Assembly: GCA_008729055.1 (NCBI GenBank)
Contig: SDUX01000004.1
Coordinates: forward strand, 2,480,001-2,544,000
DNA: 64,000 nucleotides
Direction of reading: 5' to 3'
Origin: Pyropia haitanensis
Taxonomy: Eukaryota; Rhodophyta; Bangiophyceae; Bangiales; Bangiaceae
Shown here: positions 11,192 through 20,840 of the stretch, in pieces
How the letters are laid out: each line of letters opens with the position of its first letter
Numbering within the stretch: position 1 is the stretch's first letter
Program-made: the position numbers and the translations under genes
Notes under the pieces: generated by a model
Told to the model about the DNA's origin: nothing
Database searches by the model: none
The model's input: the letters and a program-made list of their open reading frames with translations, nothing else

Positions 11192-12666
11192 ATGGTCGCC
11201 TTTGTCTCCGCAGCGGCTCCTGTCTCGGCCGGCGCCAACCGTCCGTCGGCACGGGCGTTTGTTTCACGCCGGCCACTCGGCCTGGCGTCTGTGCGGCGGA
11301 CGGTCCGCACGCCGGTGGCGACCGCGTCTGCCGAGCCGACTAAGAACACGTCGTTGGCTGGCCGCGGTGGCAAGACCGACAGCGATGCCACGACGGACGA
11401 CCTGGCGCCGCTGAACGCGGCGGCACCGCCGCTGACGGACAGCAAGTTTTACCAGAAGTACAACTCGTACCGGGGCAAGGTGGTGCCGACCGTGTCCGAG
11501 ACGATGGCCAAGTTTAACGAGCTCTTCCCGCGGCCGGTGCCCAGCGTGTACCGGAACATCATTTCGGAGATCTTGATGACGACCCACCTGGCCAAGCACT
11601 GCGCCATGTGGAAGTACGTTGGTTCTATTGCTGTGCTCTGTTTGACTGTTACCGTCCTGGTCGTCCAACATGAATTTGTGCTCGACGGTGCATTCTCTGT
11701 GTGTCCATCGCTCGCCACCGCCCCCTCCCATACATTCTCCCATCGCCTCTGTACCACTACCTTGTCTCCAGCCAGAGACGCGTGCATTATTTTTGGTTGT
11801 CCATATCACGGAGAGCTTGGCACGGGGCTTGGCTGTTATATGTGAGCGTGGTGAGGGGTCGTGTCGGCGCTTTTCGGGTACCCCGCGCACTGGCAGAGCG
11901 CTTCGTGCTACCGATGGACGGCGCGATGCCGCGTGCACCTTGACCTTATGGCTCTCGGACGGTGGGACTGCGCCAGTGTGTGTGTCACTAGTGTGTGTCA
12001 CTATCTTGGACGCGCTTCTGACTGGCGCGAGTGTTTGTTTTGGTCACCCTCGGACCTCTCTCTCGCCGACTACTCTCTCTCTTGGTTGTGACGCACGACA
12101 GGTACGATGCCATCTTTGCGTACGGCTATGACGAGACGTTCAACGAGTTTCTCAAGTTCTATCCGATTGAGGCGGAGCGAACACTGTTGTACAACGCGGT
12201 GGCCAACTCGCTGGGCTTCTCCCCCGAGGAGCTTGCCAAGGACGCGGCGTCTGTACGGTCGTGGGCTGAGGGCAAGAGCGAGGCAGACGTCTTTGCTGCG
12301 TCCAAAGCGGACGCTGAGGGTGCGTCGGAGCCGGCGGTAGCGGCGCTGCAGTACGTGGCCAATGCGGAACCGTTTGACTTTTACTACTCTCGTCTGCACG
12401 GGATTGGGGTGCTCAAGCTGATGTCGTCTGCTGGGGTGGAGCTGACACCCGACAATGCTGGGCGGTGGGCGGACGAGCTGTCGGTGCCCAAGGCGAAGCT
12501 GACGACGGAGCTTGGCACCTACGAGGCGGCGGTGGAGCGCCTGAAGGCGGCGGAGCAGCTGTTTGCCGAAATCTCGGCGCGTGACGCGCGCAAGACGGCG
12601 GAGCGGCTGGAGCGCCGTGCACAGCAAGCGGCGGACGAAGCGACGGAAGCGGAGAAGGCGCTCTAG
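11192..12666 (+). CDS. THF1: THF1/Psb29 thylakoid formation protein, copy A (one intron)
   Basis: Exons 11192-11613 and 12102-12666 flank a 488-bp GT-AG intron (donor GTACGT, acceptor acag); 328 residues. The splice restores HCAMWK-YDAIFAYGYDETF, exactly as the family requires. The first ~50 residues (MVAFVSAAAPVSAGANRPSA...) form a typical plastid transit peptide. The mature part has the family pattern: TVSETMAKFNELF, PVPSVYRNIISEILMTTHL, FAYGYDETFNEFLKFYP, then a C-terminal helix rich in Arg/Ala/Glu (ARKTAERLERRAQQ). THF1/Psb29 acts at thylakoids in photosystem II biogenesis and repair and in FtsH stability (family knowledge). Copy B lies 1.26 kb downstream in the same orientation. Confidence 0.93.
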
Positions 12667-13921
12667 GCAGGGGCCCTCACTGCCGTGTGTAAAGGTAGCA
12701 TCACTGCTCTGTGGTGAACGGCGACTGGTCGCTGCTGTCTCCGTCTATTTTTCTGGCGGCGTCGCTTGTGTCGATGGGCCGCTATTGCCTTGTCCTGGCC
12801 AACCCGCGACGTGGCCCACCACCATGCAGCTCCAATCCCGATACCTCATGTTGTCCAGGCGGTCTGCTTGGTGAGCTCACGTTGCGTGCCTGTTTCCTGG
12901 CATGATTTCCGACTGCCTTTCGACTTCTCGTGGGTTGGCCTTTGTGAGTTTGCCCTCGACATATCGCGCACCTCACTCGCTGCCGCTGTGTGCCCTGTGA
13001 AAGGTGCATCCCCCCACACGATGTGGCGCGGTCTCGCGCGAGCTTCACTTTTGCTGCAGACATCACGCATGCCCGTTACTCTGACAGGAACCGTATGCCC
13101 CTTGGTCCGTACTGCACTCTCCTTTGTCCCAAGTTGGTCTTTCTTGTCTGTGGCAAGCAAGACAAGGTACTGCAGCTCGAGGACGTGCCCCTACACAACG
13201 GACTGACTACACGGCGTTTGGGACACGCTCTCACTGTGACGATAGCCACGCACATCCGCCGCCCTCCGACCACACGAGATCTTTGGCGTGCGCGGGCAAC
13301 AGAAGCGGCAGCTGGTGAAGAGTGAGCCCTTTGCTGCAACCTCAGCTGTTGCACCGGACTGCAGCCCACCTCTGAACGAGAGCAGCTTGCATGAACCCCA
13401 CAAGTGCTGAAAGTCTATTTTCATACTTTTCGGTCTTTAATTGTGACAACAAATCCCTTTGGATATTACATGCATTTTCAGTTGTCATCAACCATGAAAA
13501 TTTCCCGTGAACAACGATTCTGGGACACGTGGCTCAGTACGTGGATCTGGTGCGCGACGGGGGACTTCCACATCCAGCCCCACCTCCCTCTCTACAGCTT
13601 GTGGCTGCCAGGCACTGCATCGAGGTTCCATCGCCGCCTCCAGCTGCCCTGCCAACCACAGGTTGTCCCAGCAATTTGGGGGCGGCGCATTGCAAACCGT
13701 CCAGACCACAGAGGGAGCCGGGCGCCGACAATCTCGTTAGGCGCTCCACGACATTGCCCGCCCGCTCTCCACGTGCCGTCGTCATTGCCACCCTTCCCCA
13801 CCCCTGTCTCCGTCCACGTGCCCCAGCCCGCGGCGCTCTTCGTCTTCGTCGCTGGCCTGCCGCACCGCTGTCATCGGCGAAACTATTATCCCTTTGCTTG
13901 TCCCCTTCCACATCCCCTATC
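12667..13921. other. Intergenic between THF1 copies
   Basis: No gene seen. Moderate GC with AT-richer patches near 13420-13500. It must contain the 3' UTR of copy A and the promoter of copy B. It is not duplicated, so the two genes are regulated by different flanks. Confidence 0.6.
12688..12692 (+). promoter_or_regulatory. Candidate TGTAA poly(A) signal, THF1 copy A
   Basis: TGTAA lies 22 bases after the stop codon. Copy B has the same pentamer 31 bases after its stop, although the flanks differ. TGTAA is the usual algal poly(A) signal in Chlamydomonas; its use here is inferred. Confidence 0.4.
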
Positions 13922-15408
13922 ATGTCTGCATTTGTCCCCGCTGCTGTGCCTGTCGCAGGCAGCAGCACTCCCGCCTCTGGAGCGTTTGTCACTCGCCGGT
14001 CCCTGCGAGTGGCACCTCGGCCGACCACGGCCCTGAGGAGTGTTCGCGTCTCCCCAGTGGCCACGGCTGCTGCCGAGCCGACTAAGAACACGTCGTTGGC
14101 TGGCCGCGGTGGCAAGACCGACAGCGATGCCACGACGGACGACCCGGCGCCGCTGAACGCGGCGGCACCGCCGCTGACGGACAGCAAGTTTTACCAGAAG
14201 TACAACTCGTACCGGGGCAAGGTGGTGCCGACCGTGTCCGAGACGATGGCCAAGTTTAACGAGCTCTTCCCGCGGCCGGTGCCCAGCGTGTACCGGAACA
14301 TCATTTCGGAGATCTTGATGACGACCCACCTGGCCAAGCACTGCGCCATGTGGAAGTACGTTGGTTCTATTGCTGTGCTCTGTTTGACTGTTACCGTCCT
14401 GGTCGTCCAACATGAATTTGTGCTCGACGGTGCATTCTCTGTGTGTCCATCGCTCGCCACCGCCCCCTCCCATACATTCTCCCATCGCCTCTGTACCACT
14501 ACCTTGTCTCCAGCCAGAGACGCGTGCATTATTTTTGGTTGTCCATATCACGGAGAGCTTGGCACGGGGCTTGGCTGTTATATGTGAGCGTGGTGAGGGG
14601 TCGTGTCGGCGCTTTTCGGGTACCCCGCGCACTGGCAGAGCGCTTCGTGCTACCGATGGACGGCGCGATGCCGCGTGCACCTTGACCTTATGGCTCTCGG
14701 ACGGTGGGACTGCGCCAGTGTGTGTGTCACTAGTGTGTGTCACTATCTTGGACGCGCTTCTGACTGGCGCGAGTGTTTGTTTTGGTCACCCTCGGACCTC
14801 TCTCTCGCCGACTACTCTCTCTCTTGGTTGTGACGCACGACAGGTACGATGCCATCTTTGCGTACGGCTATGACGAGACGTTCAACGAGTTTCTCAAGTT
14901 CTATCCGATTGAGGCGGAGCGAACACTGTTGTACAACGCGGTGGCCAACTCGCTGGGCTTCTCCCCCGAGGAGCTTGCCAAGGACGCGGCGTCTGTACGG
15001 TCGTGGGCTGAGGGCAAGAGCGAGGCAGACGTCTTTGCTGCGTCCAAAGCGGACGCTGAGGGTGCGTCGGAGCCGGCGGTAGCGGCGCTGCAGTACGTGG
15101 CCAATGCGGAACCGTTTGACTTTTACTACTCTCGTCTGCACGGGATTGGGGTGCTCAAGCTGATGTCGTCTGCTGGGGTGGAGCTGACACCCGACAATGC
15201 TGGGCGGTGGGCGGACGAGCTGTCGGTGCCCAAGGCGAAGCTGACGACGGAGCTTGGCACCTACGAGGCGGCGGTGGAGCGCCTGAAGGCGGCGGAGCAG
15301 CTGTTTGCCGAAATCTCGGCGCGTGACGCGCGCAAGACGGCGGAGCGGCTGGAGCGTCGTGCGCAGCAAGCGGCGGACGAGGCGGCAGAAGCAGAGAAGG
15401 ACCTTTAG
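13922..15408 (+). CDS. THF1: THF1/Psb29 thylakoid formation protein, copy B (one intron)
   Basis: Exons 13922-14355 and 14844-15408 flank a 488-bp intron that matches that of copy A base for base wherever compared; 332 residues. The transit peptide (MSAFVPAAVPVAGSSTPASG...) is related in style but differs at most positions. From GCCGAGCCGAC onward the two genes are almost identical: one Leu/Pro difference (DDLAPLN in A, DDPAPLN in B), then a slightly different C-terminus (ATEAEKAL in A, AAEAEKDL in B). Function as for copy A: a plastid protein of photosystem II biogenesis. Different leaders and flanks could give the copies different expression or import efficiency (inference). Confidence 0.93.
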
Positions 15409-16815
15409 GGGACGTCGGGGTCGGAATTGTGTTCGTTGTGTAAAAAGTGGTTGGACGAAGGGTGGGTCGTGCAATCGAGGCTGGGCTGCTACAGCTACAA
15501 TCCTTTCCGCTCCTCCCCCGGCCTGGCTGATAGTAACTCAGTCCTTGTCCCTGCGGTCTGCGTTTGCTTGGTGGCCTGGATGAACAGTGAGTCACTGCCT
15601 TGCGACGTGCCCCAGGTAATCCCGCACTTCGAAGAACGACACGGTCACGCCTGGCCGACCACCTGGCTGCCGCTGCTTGCGATGCCCACCTGTGACTGTT
15701 CTTCGCTTGTCACTGCCTGCACAAGCACAGTGCACCCTCCTTCCCTGGACTTCACAGTCCGTACTTCATCGCGCGGCGGGGACCCTTCCGGTGATGGGCC
15801 GGACAGCCCCGTCATCGGCAGCGACGTCACTTGGTGGGTCGCTCGCCGCCCCCACGATCAGACGACTCTACCGCCACTTCGGCGTCATGGCGCCTCACCC
15901 GTCAGTCACGGTGACAACCGAATACTTGACGATCTCCCACCACTCTTGGGTCAGATTGTGTCGCAAATAGGTAGTTGACTTTCGCTTACGTCTTGTAACT
16001 ACCGTACGAGTATCAACTTTTGCACGCCTGGAACGCGCTGAGGCGTGCCCGCATTGACAGCAACCCTCGCGCCCAATGATACCCGCCTCTGCCACAACGA
16101 CGAGATTGGGCACCACGCTCGTCTCGCCGTCATTGCGCAGACGGGCCGCCGCCGCCCGCCGCCCGCCGCCCGCCGCCCGCCGCCCGCCGACGCACGGCGC
16201 TACGACCAACAGCACCGTCGCGGCGTGGCGGTGGCGGTGACGGTCGGCCGCCGCGGCCGGGCGCGCGCACGGGGCCGTGGACGGCCAGCGCGGCGTGCCA
16301 CGCCGTACGGTGGTGGTGCCCGCGGCCGCCCATCCGCCGCACGCCAGCCGCACGGTGGCGCCACGAGGTGAGCGTGGTGACGGGGCCACGCGTCCGCCGC
16401 CCCCCTCTCCCGGTGAGCTCTCCCCCGTCGGCGGCGCCTTCCCCTCCTCCCCCTTCCCCTCCCCTTGCTCTTCCTCTTCCACCTCCTCTTGCTCTTCCCC
16501 CTTCACCGCCTCTTGCCCTTCCCCCTCATCCTCCCCCTCCCTCTCCCTGTACCCCTCCCCCTCCCTCCGCCTGTGCCTCCCTCTCGCCCATCCACCTCGG
16601 CCTACCGCTTCCCCTCCTGCGCCGTCGTCCGCTCCTCGGGAGGCGGCACCCGCCCCACGCGGGGCGCCGCTGCCGCAGCTGCGCGGCGGTCCCCCCCACG
16701 CCCACGCCAGCCACGCTTCTTGTCGTTGTCGTCGGCCGCCGCCCTCGCCGACGCCGCCACCGCCGCCGCCGCCGCCACGGCTGCCGCCGTGGCTGCGCCG
16801 ACGGCGGCGGCGGCC
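15409..16815. other. Intergenic with pyrimidine-rich leader
   Basis: No gene I can support. Short GCC-rich repeats occur at about 16147-16192. From about 16430 to 16610 the + strand is almost pure C/T, as before other plus-strand genes here, and probably is the promoter or 5' leader of the phosphatase gene. Confidence 0.5.
15439..15443 (+). promoter_or_regulatory. Candidate TGTAA poly(A) signal, THF1 copy B
   Basis: TGTAA lies 31 bases after the stop of copy B, in sequence that is not shared with copy A. Confidence 0.4.
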
Positions 16816-18827
16816 ATGGCCCGCCCGTCACCCGCCGCGTTTGCGCCCGCCGCCAGCGGGCGCGCCGGCGCCGCGGCTGGCGCCGCGGTCGCCGCCGCGG
16901 CGGGCGGCCGGATCTGCCGCGGCCGGCCGGCGGGCGCCGGGCGCCGCCTCGACGGCGGCGGCGGCAGCGGCGGCGGCGGCTGGGGCGGCTGTGGCTGCGG
17001 CGGCAGCGGCGGCGGCTTCTTTGGCGGCCATCCCGTCCGCGTCGCCGCCGCGCGACTGGGTCCCGCGCCGCGGCCGGCGGGGGGGAGGGGGGGCGTGGTG
17101 GGGGGGGCGGCGGGGACCCCCACCGCCGCCGCGACGCCCGCCGACGGCGCAGACGCGAACGGTGCCGACAGCGGCGGCGGCGGCGGCGGGCGCGGGCGCC
17201 TGGGGGCATCCCCGCTGGGCGCCGCCGCCGCGAGGCCCGCGGCTGCTGCCACCGACAGCGCCGACGCTGGTAGCGGCGGTGACGATAACGGCGGCGACAG
17301 CGGCGGCGGCGACGGCAACGGCGACGGCACGGCGGCGGACGGCGCCAAGCCCGTCCGCCGGGGCCGCCGCCGCGGCCGCCGTCGCAGCCGACGACGGCCG
17401 CGCCTGTCGGCGATGACCGAGGCGGACGGCGACGCCGACGACGACGGCAGCGACAGTGATAGCGCCGACGAGGCGGACCCGCCGCTTGCCATTGACGCCC
17501 CCGCGACGGCGGCGGCTGCGGCGGCGGCCGTGGACGCTGACGCGGCCGCCCCGTCGCCCGAGCTCCACGCGCCGCCCACCTCCCGGCTCGGCCCTGGTAG
17601 GCCGCCACGGCTGCCCAGCCGGTCGCCAGCAACGCGGCTGTCCCCCCCCGCGGCGCCCTCCCCCCCCGCCACGTCGCCCGCGACTGGCGTCCGCACGGGG
17701 CGGGCGGCCGCCCCCGGCGACGCGCCCTCGTCCGTGGTGGCAACGTCCACCGCCGGGGGGGGGGGCTCCCGTCGTCCGCCTCGTCGTGGGCGGCGGTGCT
17801 GCAGCGACGGAGCTACCGCGACCAGCTGCTGGGCGACAGGCTCGGGGGGGGGCGGCCTGCCACGGAGGGCACCAAGGGGGGGGCGGGCCGGCCCGCGCGG
17901 CCGCCGGGGGCGCCTGCCCCGGCGCGGGCCGCGGCGGCGCCGCCGCTGTCGGGCCGCTGGGGGGTGAGCACCCGGCCGCCGCGGCCGCCGCCGCCGTCCC
18001 AGCCGCCGTCGTCGGCACCGCGGCGGAGCTGGTTCCGCCGCGGCGGTGCCGAGGGGAATGGCCAAGACGGGCCACCCGCGGCCGACGGCCGGCCGGGGCG
18101 GCCGCCGCCGCTTGGCCGCCCGCCGCTGGCGGGTGCACCAGCGGCGGCGGCAGCGGCGGCAGCGGCGGCGGCCGCGGCGCCATCGACCGACGCCCCCCGG
18201 GGCGGTAGCAGGAGGGCACGGCCGGTGGGTGGCGTCGGTGGCGGCGCCGGTGTGTCGGCGGCGGCCGTGTCACCGGGTGGGGCGCTGGGGCGGGCGGTGG
18301 CCCCGCCCGCTGCCTCCCGGGCGCCGCCGCCACCCGCAAACGTGCGGGCGTGGCACTTTCGACCGCTCTACCCAGAGCAGCGCTCGCCGTCCCCTGCCGG
18401 CAGTGGCGGCGGCGGCAGCGGCGGTGGGGTAGACCACCGGCGGGGCGGCGGCGGCGGCGGCGACGGCTGCGGTGGCAGCCGCTCGTCCCGGCTGGGTGGC
18501 GCCGCCGCCGCCGGCGGCACCGCCGCGGCTAGCGGCGGCGGCGCGCCGCCCCCCCACCCCACGCCCGCGCACTCGGGCGGTCGCAAGTGGAGTGGCAACC
18601 GCCGGCGGTGGGGGGACCCGCCCGCCGCGGCGGTTGAGGTCTTCCTCCGCGACCTGCCCGGCGCCTCCTCCCGCGGCCGCCGCGCGACGACGGCGCCCGC
18701 GTCGTGGCGCGCCGCCGCGGCGCGGTGCGGCCTGCCCATCCGGGGGCGGGGGGTGCTGCACCTGGGCAACGACCGCCGTGTGCGGGCGGGGGGGATGGCG
18801 CAGCTGGGCGCGGGGCCCGACGGGGGT

Positions 18828-18859
<32 letters not shown>

Positions 18860-20018
18860 CAACAATGGTGGAGGGGGGTCGCCGCCGTCGGCCGCTGGCA
18901 GCGACGCGCCGCCGCTGTCGGTGGCGGCAGCCGCGGCGGCGGCGGCAGACGCGGCGGCCGCGGCGGCCGACGTGGCCGCCGCCGAGATGAGCGCCCTCTT
19001 CCTGCCCGACAGCGCGGTGGCGGGGACGTCCGGGAGCGGCGGCCCGCCGTCGGCGCTGGCGGGCCTCGGCGGCGACGGCGGCGGCGGGCTGGACCTGAGC
19101 GGCGTGCCGCCCATGGACGGCCGGGCGTCGCTGCAGCTGCCGCCCTTTGGGCGTGCCGGCCCCCGCGGCGGCGTCGGCCGCGGCGTCGTGTCCCCCCTGC
19201 TGCTCGACGGCGTGTCGATGCGGCGCGGCGACAACCATCCCCGTCTGATTGTCATTGGCGACGTGCACGGGTGCGTCGACGAGCTGTCGGCGCTGCTGCG
19301 GCTGGCGTCCTTCACGCCCGGCGATCAGCTGCTGCTGCTCGGGGACGTGGTCGCTAAAGGCCCAGACTCCCTCGGCGCGGTCGCGCTCGCGCGGAGCCTC
19401 CGCGGGCGGACCGTGCGGGGCAACCACGACCACGCGACCGTCCGGTTCCGCGCCGCTCTCGACGCCGCCGCTGCGGCGTCAGCGTCTGCCAGCGGCGGCC
19501 ACGCGGCGGCGGCGGCGGCCGCCACGGCGCCGTCGCCGCCGCCGACGCGGTGGCGGGTGTCACCCGAGCACGCGGCGATCGCGCGGGCGCTCCCCGCTGC
19601 CGACGCGGACTGGCTACAGTCCGCGCCGTGGTACATGGTCGCCCCCGGCGTGGGCCACCTGTTTGTCCACGGTGGTTTCCTGCCCGACCTGCCCCTCCCC
19701 GCACAGTCGCCGCGCACCATGATGACACTCCGCTCCGTCTACCCCGACGGCCGCACCAGCGCGCGGCACGTGTGGGGGCGCGACTGGGCGCGGCTGTGGC
19801 CGGGGCCCCAGCGCGTCGTCTTTGGCCACGACGCCTTCCGCGGGCTGCAGATGCACGAGCACGCGACGGGCATCGACACGGGCTGCGTCTATGGCGGCCG
19901 CCTGACCGCGCTGGTGCTGCCAGAGAACCGGCTGATCAGCGTGCCGGCCAAGCGCGCGTACATTGCGCCGGGCGCGTACCGCGCGTTCCGCGCGCGCACG
20001 CAGCGGCGGATGTACTGA
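16816..20018 (+). CDS. PPP-family (ApaH-like) phosphatase with long low-complexity N-terminus (one frame break)
   Basis: The enzyme domain is at 19218-20018 (from an in-frame ATG: MRRGDNHPRLIVIGDVHG). It has all PPP metal motifs: GDVHG, then LLLLGDVVAKGPDS, then VRGNHDHA, and two later histidines (LFVHGG, VVFGHDAF). The ending GIDTGCVYGGRLTALVLPE is typical of ApaH-like and bacterial-type serine/threonine phosphatases. Upstream, coding-like frames run from about 16816 (MARPSPAAFAPA..., transit-like) through acidic and Arg-rich disordered stretches (DDDGSDSDSADEADPP). They join the phosphatase frame only with one extra base in the G run 17755-17765. The family dephosphorylates phosphoproteins or dinucleoside polyphosphates; the substrate is unknown. 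The short 266-residue form from 19218 is an alternative gene model. Confidence 0.65.
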
Positions 20019-20840
20019 CTGGGGCAGGGCGGTAGGGTGATGGGGGGGGGGGGGGGAAGACGGTGGGGAGCGGCGTGCACGGGCAGACAGGCTACCGTGG
20101 CTGGTGCGCGGGGCAGAGAGGGCCGTGGAGGCGATGGGTGGCGGCGCAGGGGGACGGCGTGGGCAGGTGGGGGTGACGGCGTCGCGGCGCGGCGGAGGGG
20201 GGACGGCGTGGGGTGGGGTGGCCAGCCAGGGCGGCGGACCGCCACAGGACCCAACCAAACAGTTCTTTCCACTTGGGCAAACCGTCGTCAGAGGGGCGAC
20301 CGTAGCCGCGCAGCAGACGCACAAACTGCCCCGCCACCGGTGCGGCGGACGGGCGCACCCGCGCGCGCGTCGCGCCAGCCGGCCGTCCCCTCACCTGTCG
20401 CCCAGACGCCACCTGCACCTCGGCTGTCGCCGCCGCCGCACGCGCCATGGCGCGCGCGGCATGACGCCGGCGTCACACACGCTGCAAATCAACCCTTTGC
20501 CTGCCTACACGCTCGGTGGGAGGGGGTGGCGCCACGCGGGCGCAGCCGTTGCCGCACTGCTCCGGTGGCGGGCGCCCGCGGCCCGCCCGTCGCCACTTCC
20601 CTGCCCACCCGCCCCCTCACCCCCTTCTCTCGACCTACCCATACGCTGCCGTGCTCACCCGGCAGCCGCACGTCTCTCCCCCCCCGCGCCCCCCCCAAAA
20701 AAGGTTTCAGTCCACCCCATCGGCGGCTGCCACGCCAATGGCCGCACGCCGCTTCCCCCGCCGCCCGCTGCCGCACCGGGCGGCCTCCCTCCCTCCCCCC
20801 CTTCCTCCAACTCCACTTCTTCTTCTCCCTCTCTATCCCC
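20019..20840. other. Intergenic between convergent genes
   Basis: No gene seen. It holds a G run near 20041-20056 and C-rich stretches near 20570-20700. It separates the 3' ends of the phosphatase (+) and ArfGAP (-) genes. Confidence 0.6.

Noticed and set aside
16147..16192. Short direct repeats that might suggest a CRISPR array
   Set aside because: They are contiguous CCGCC-type simple repeats without spacers, in a eukaryotic context.
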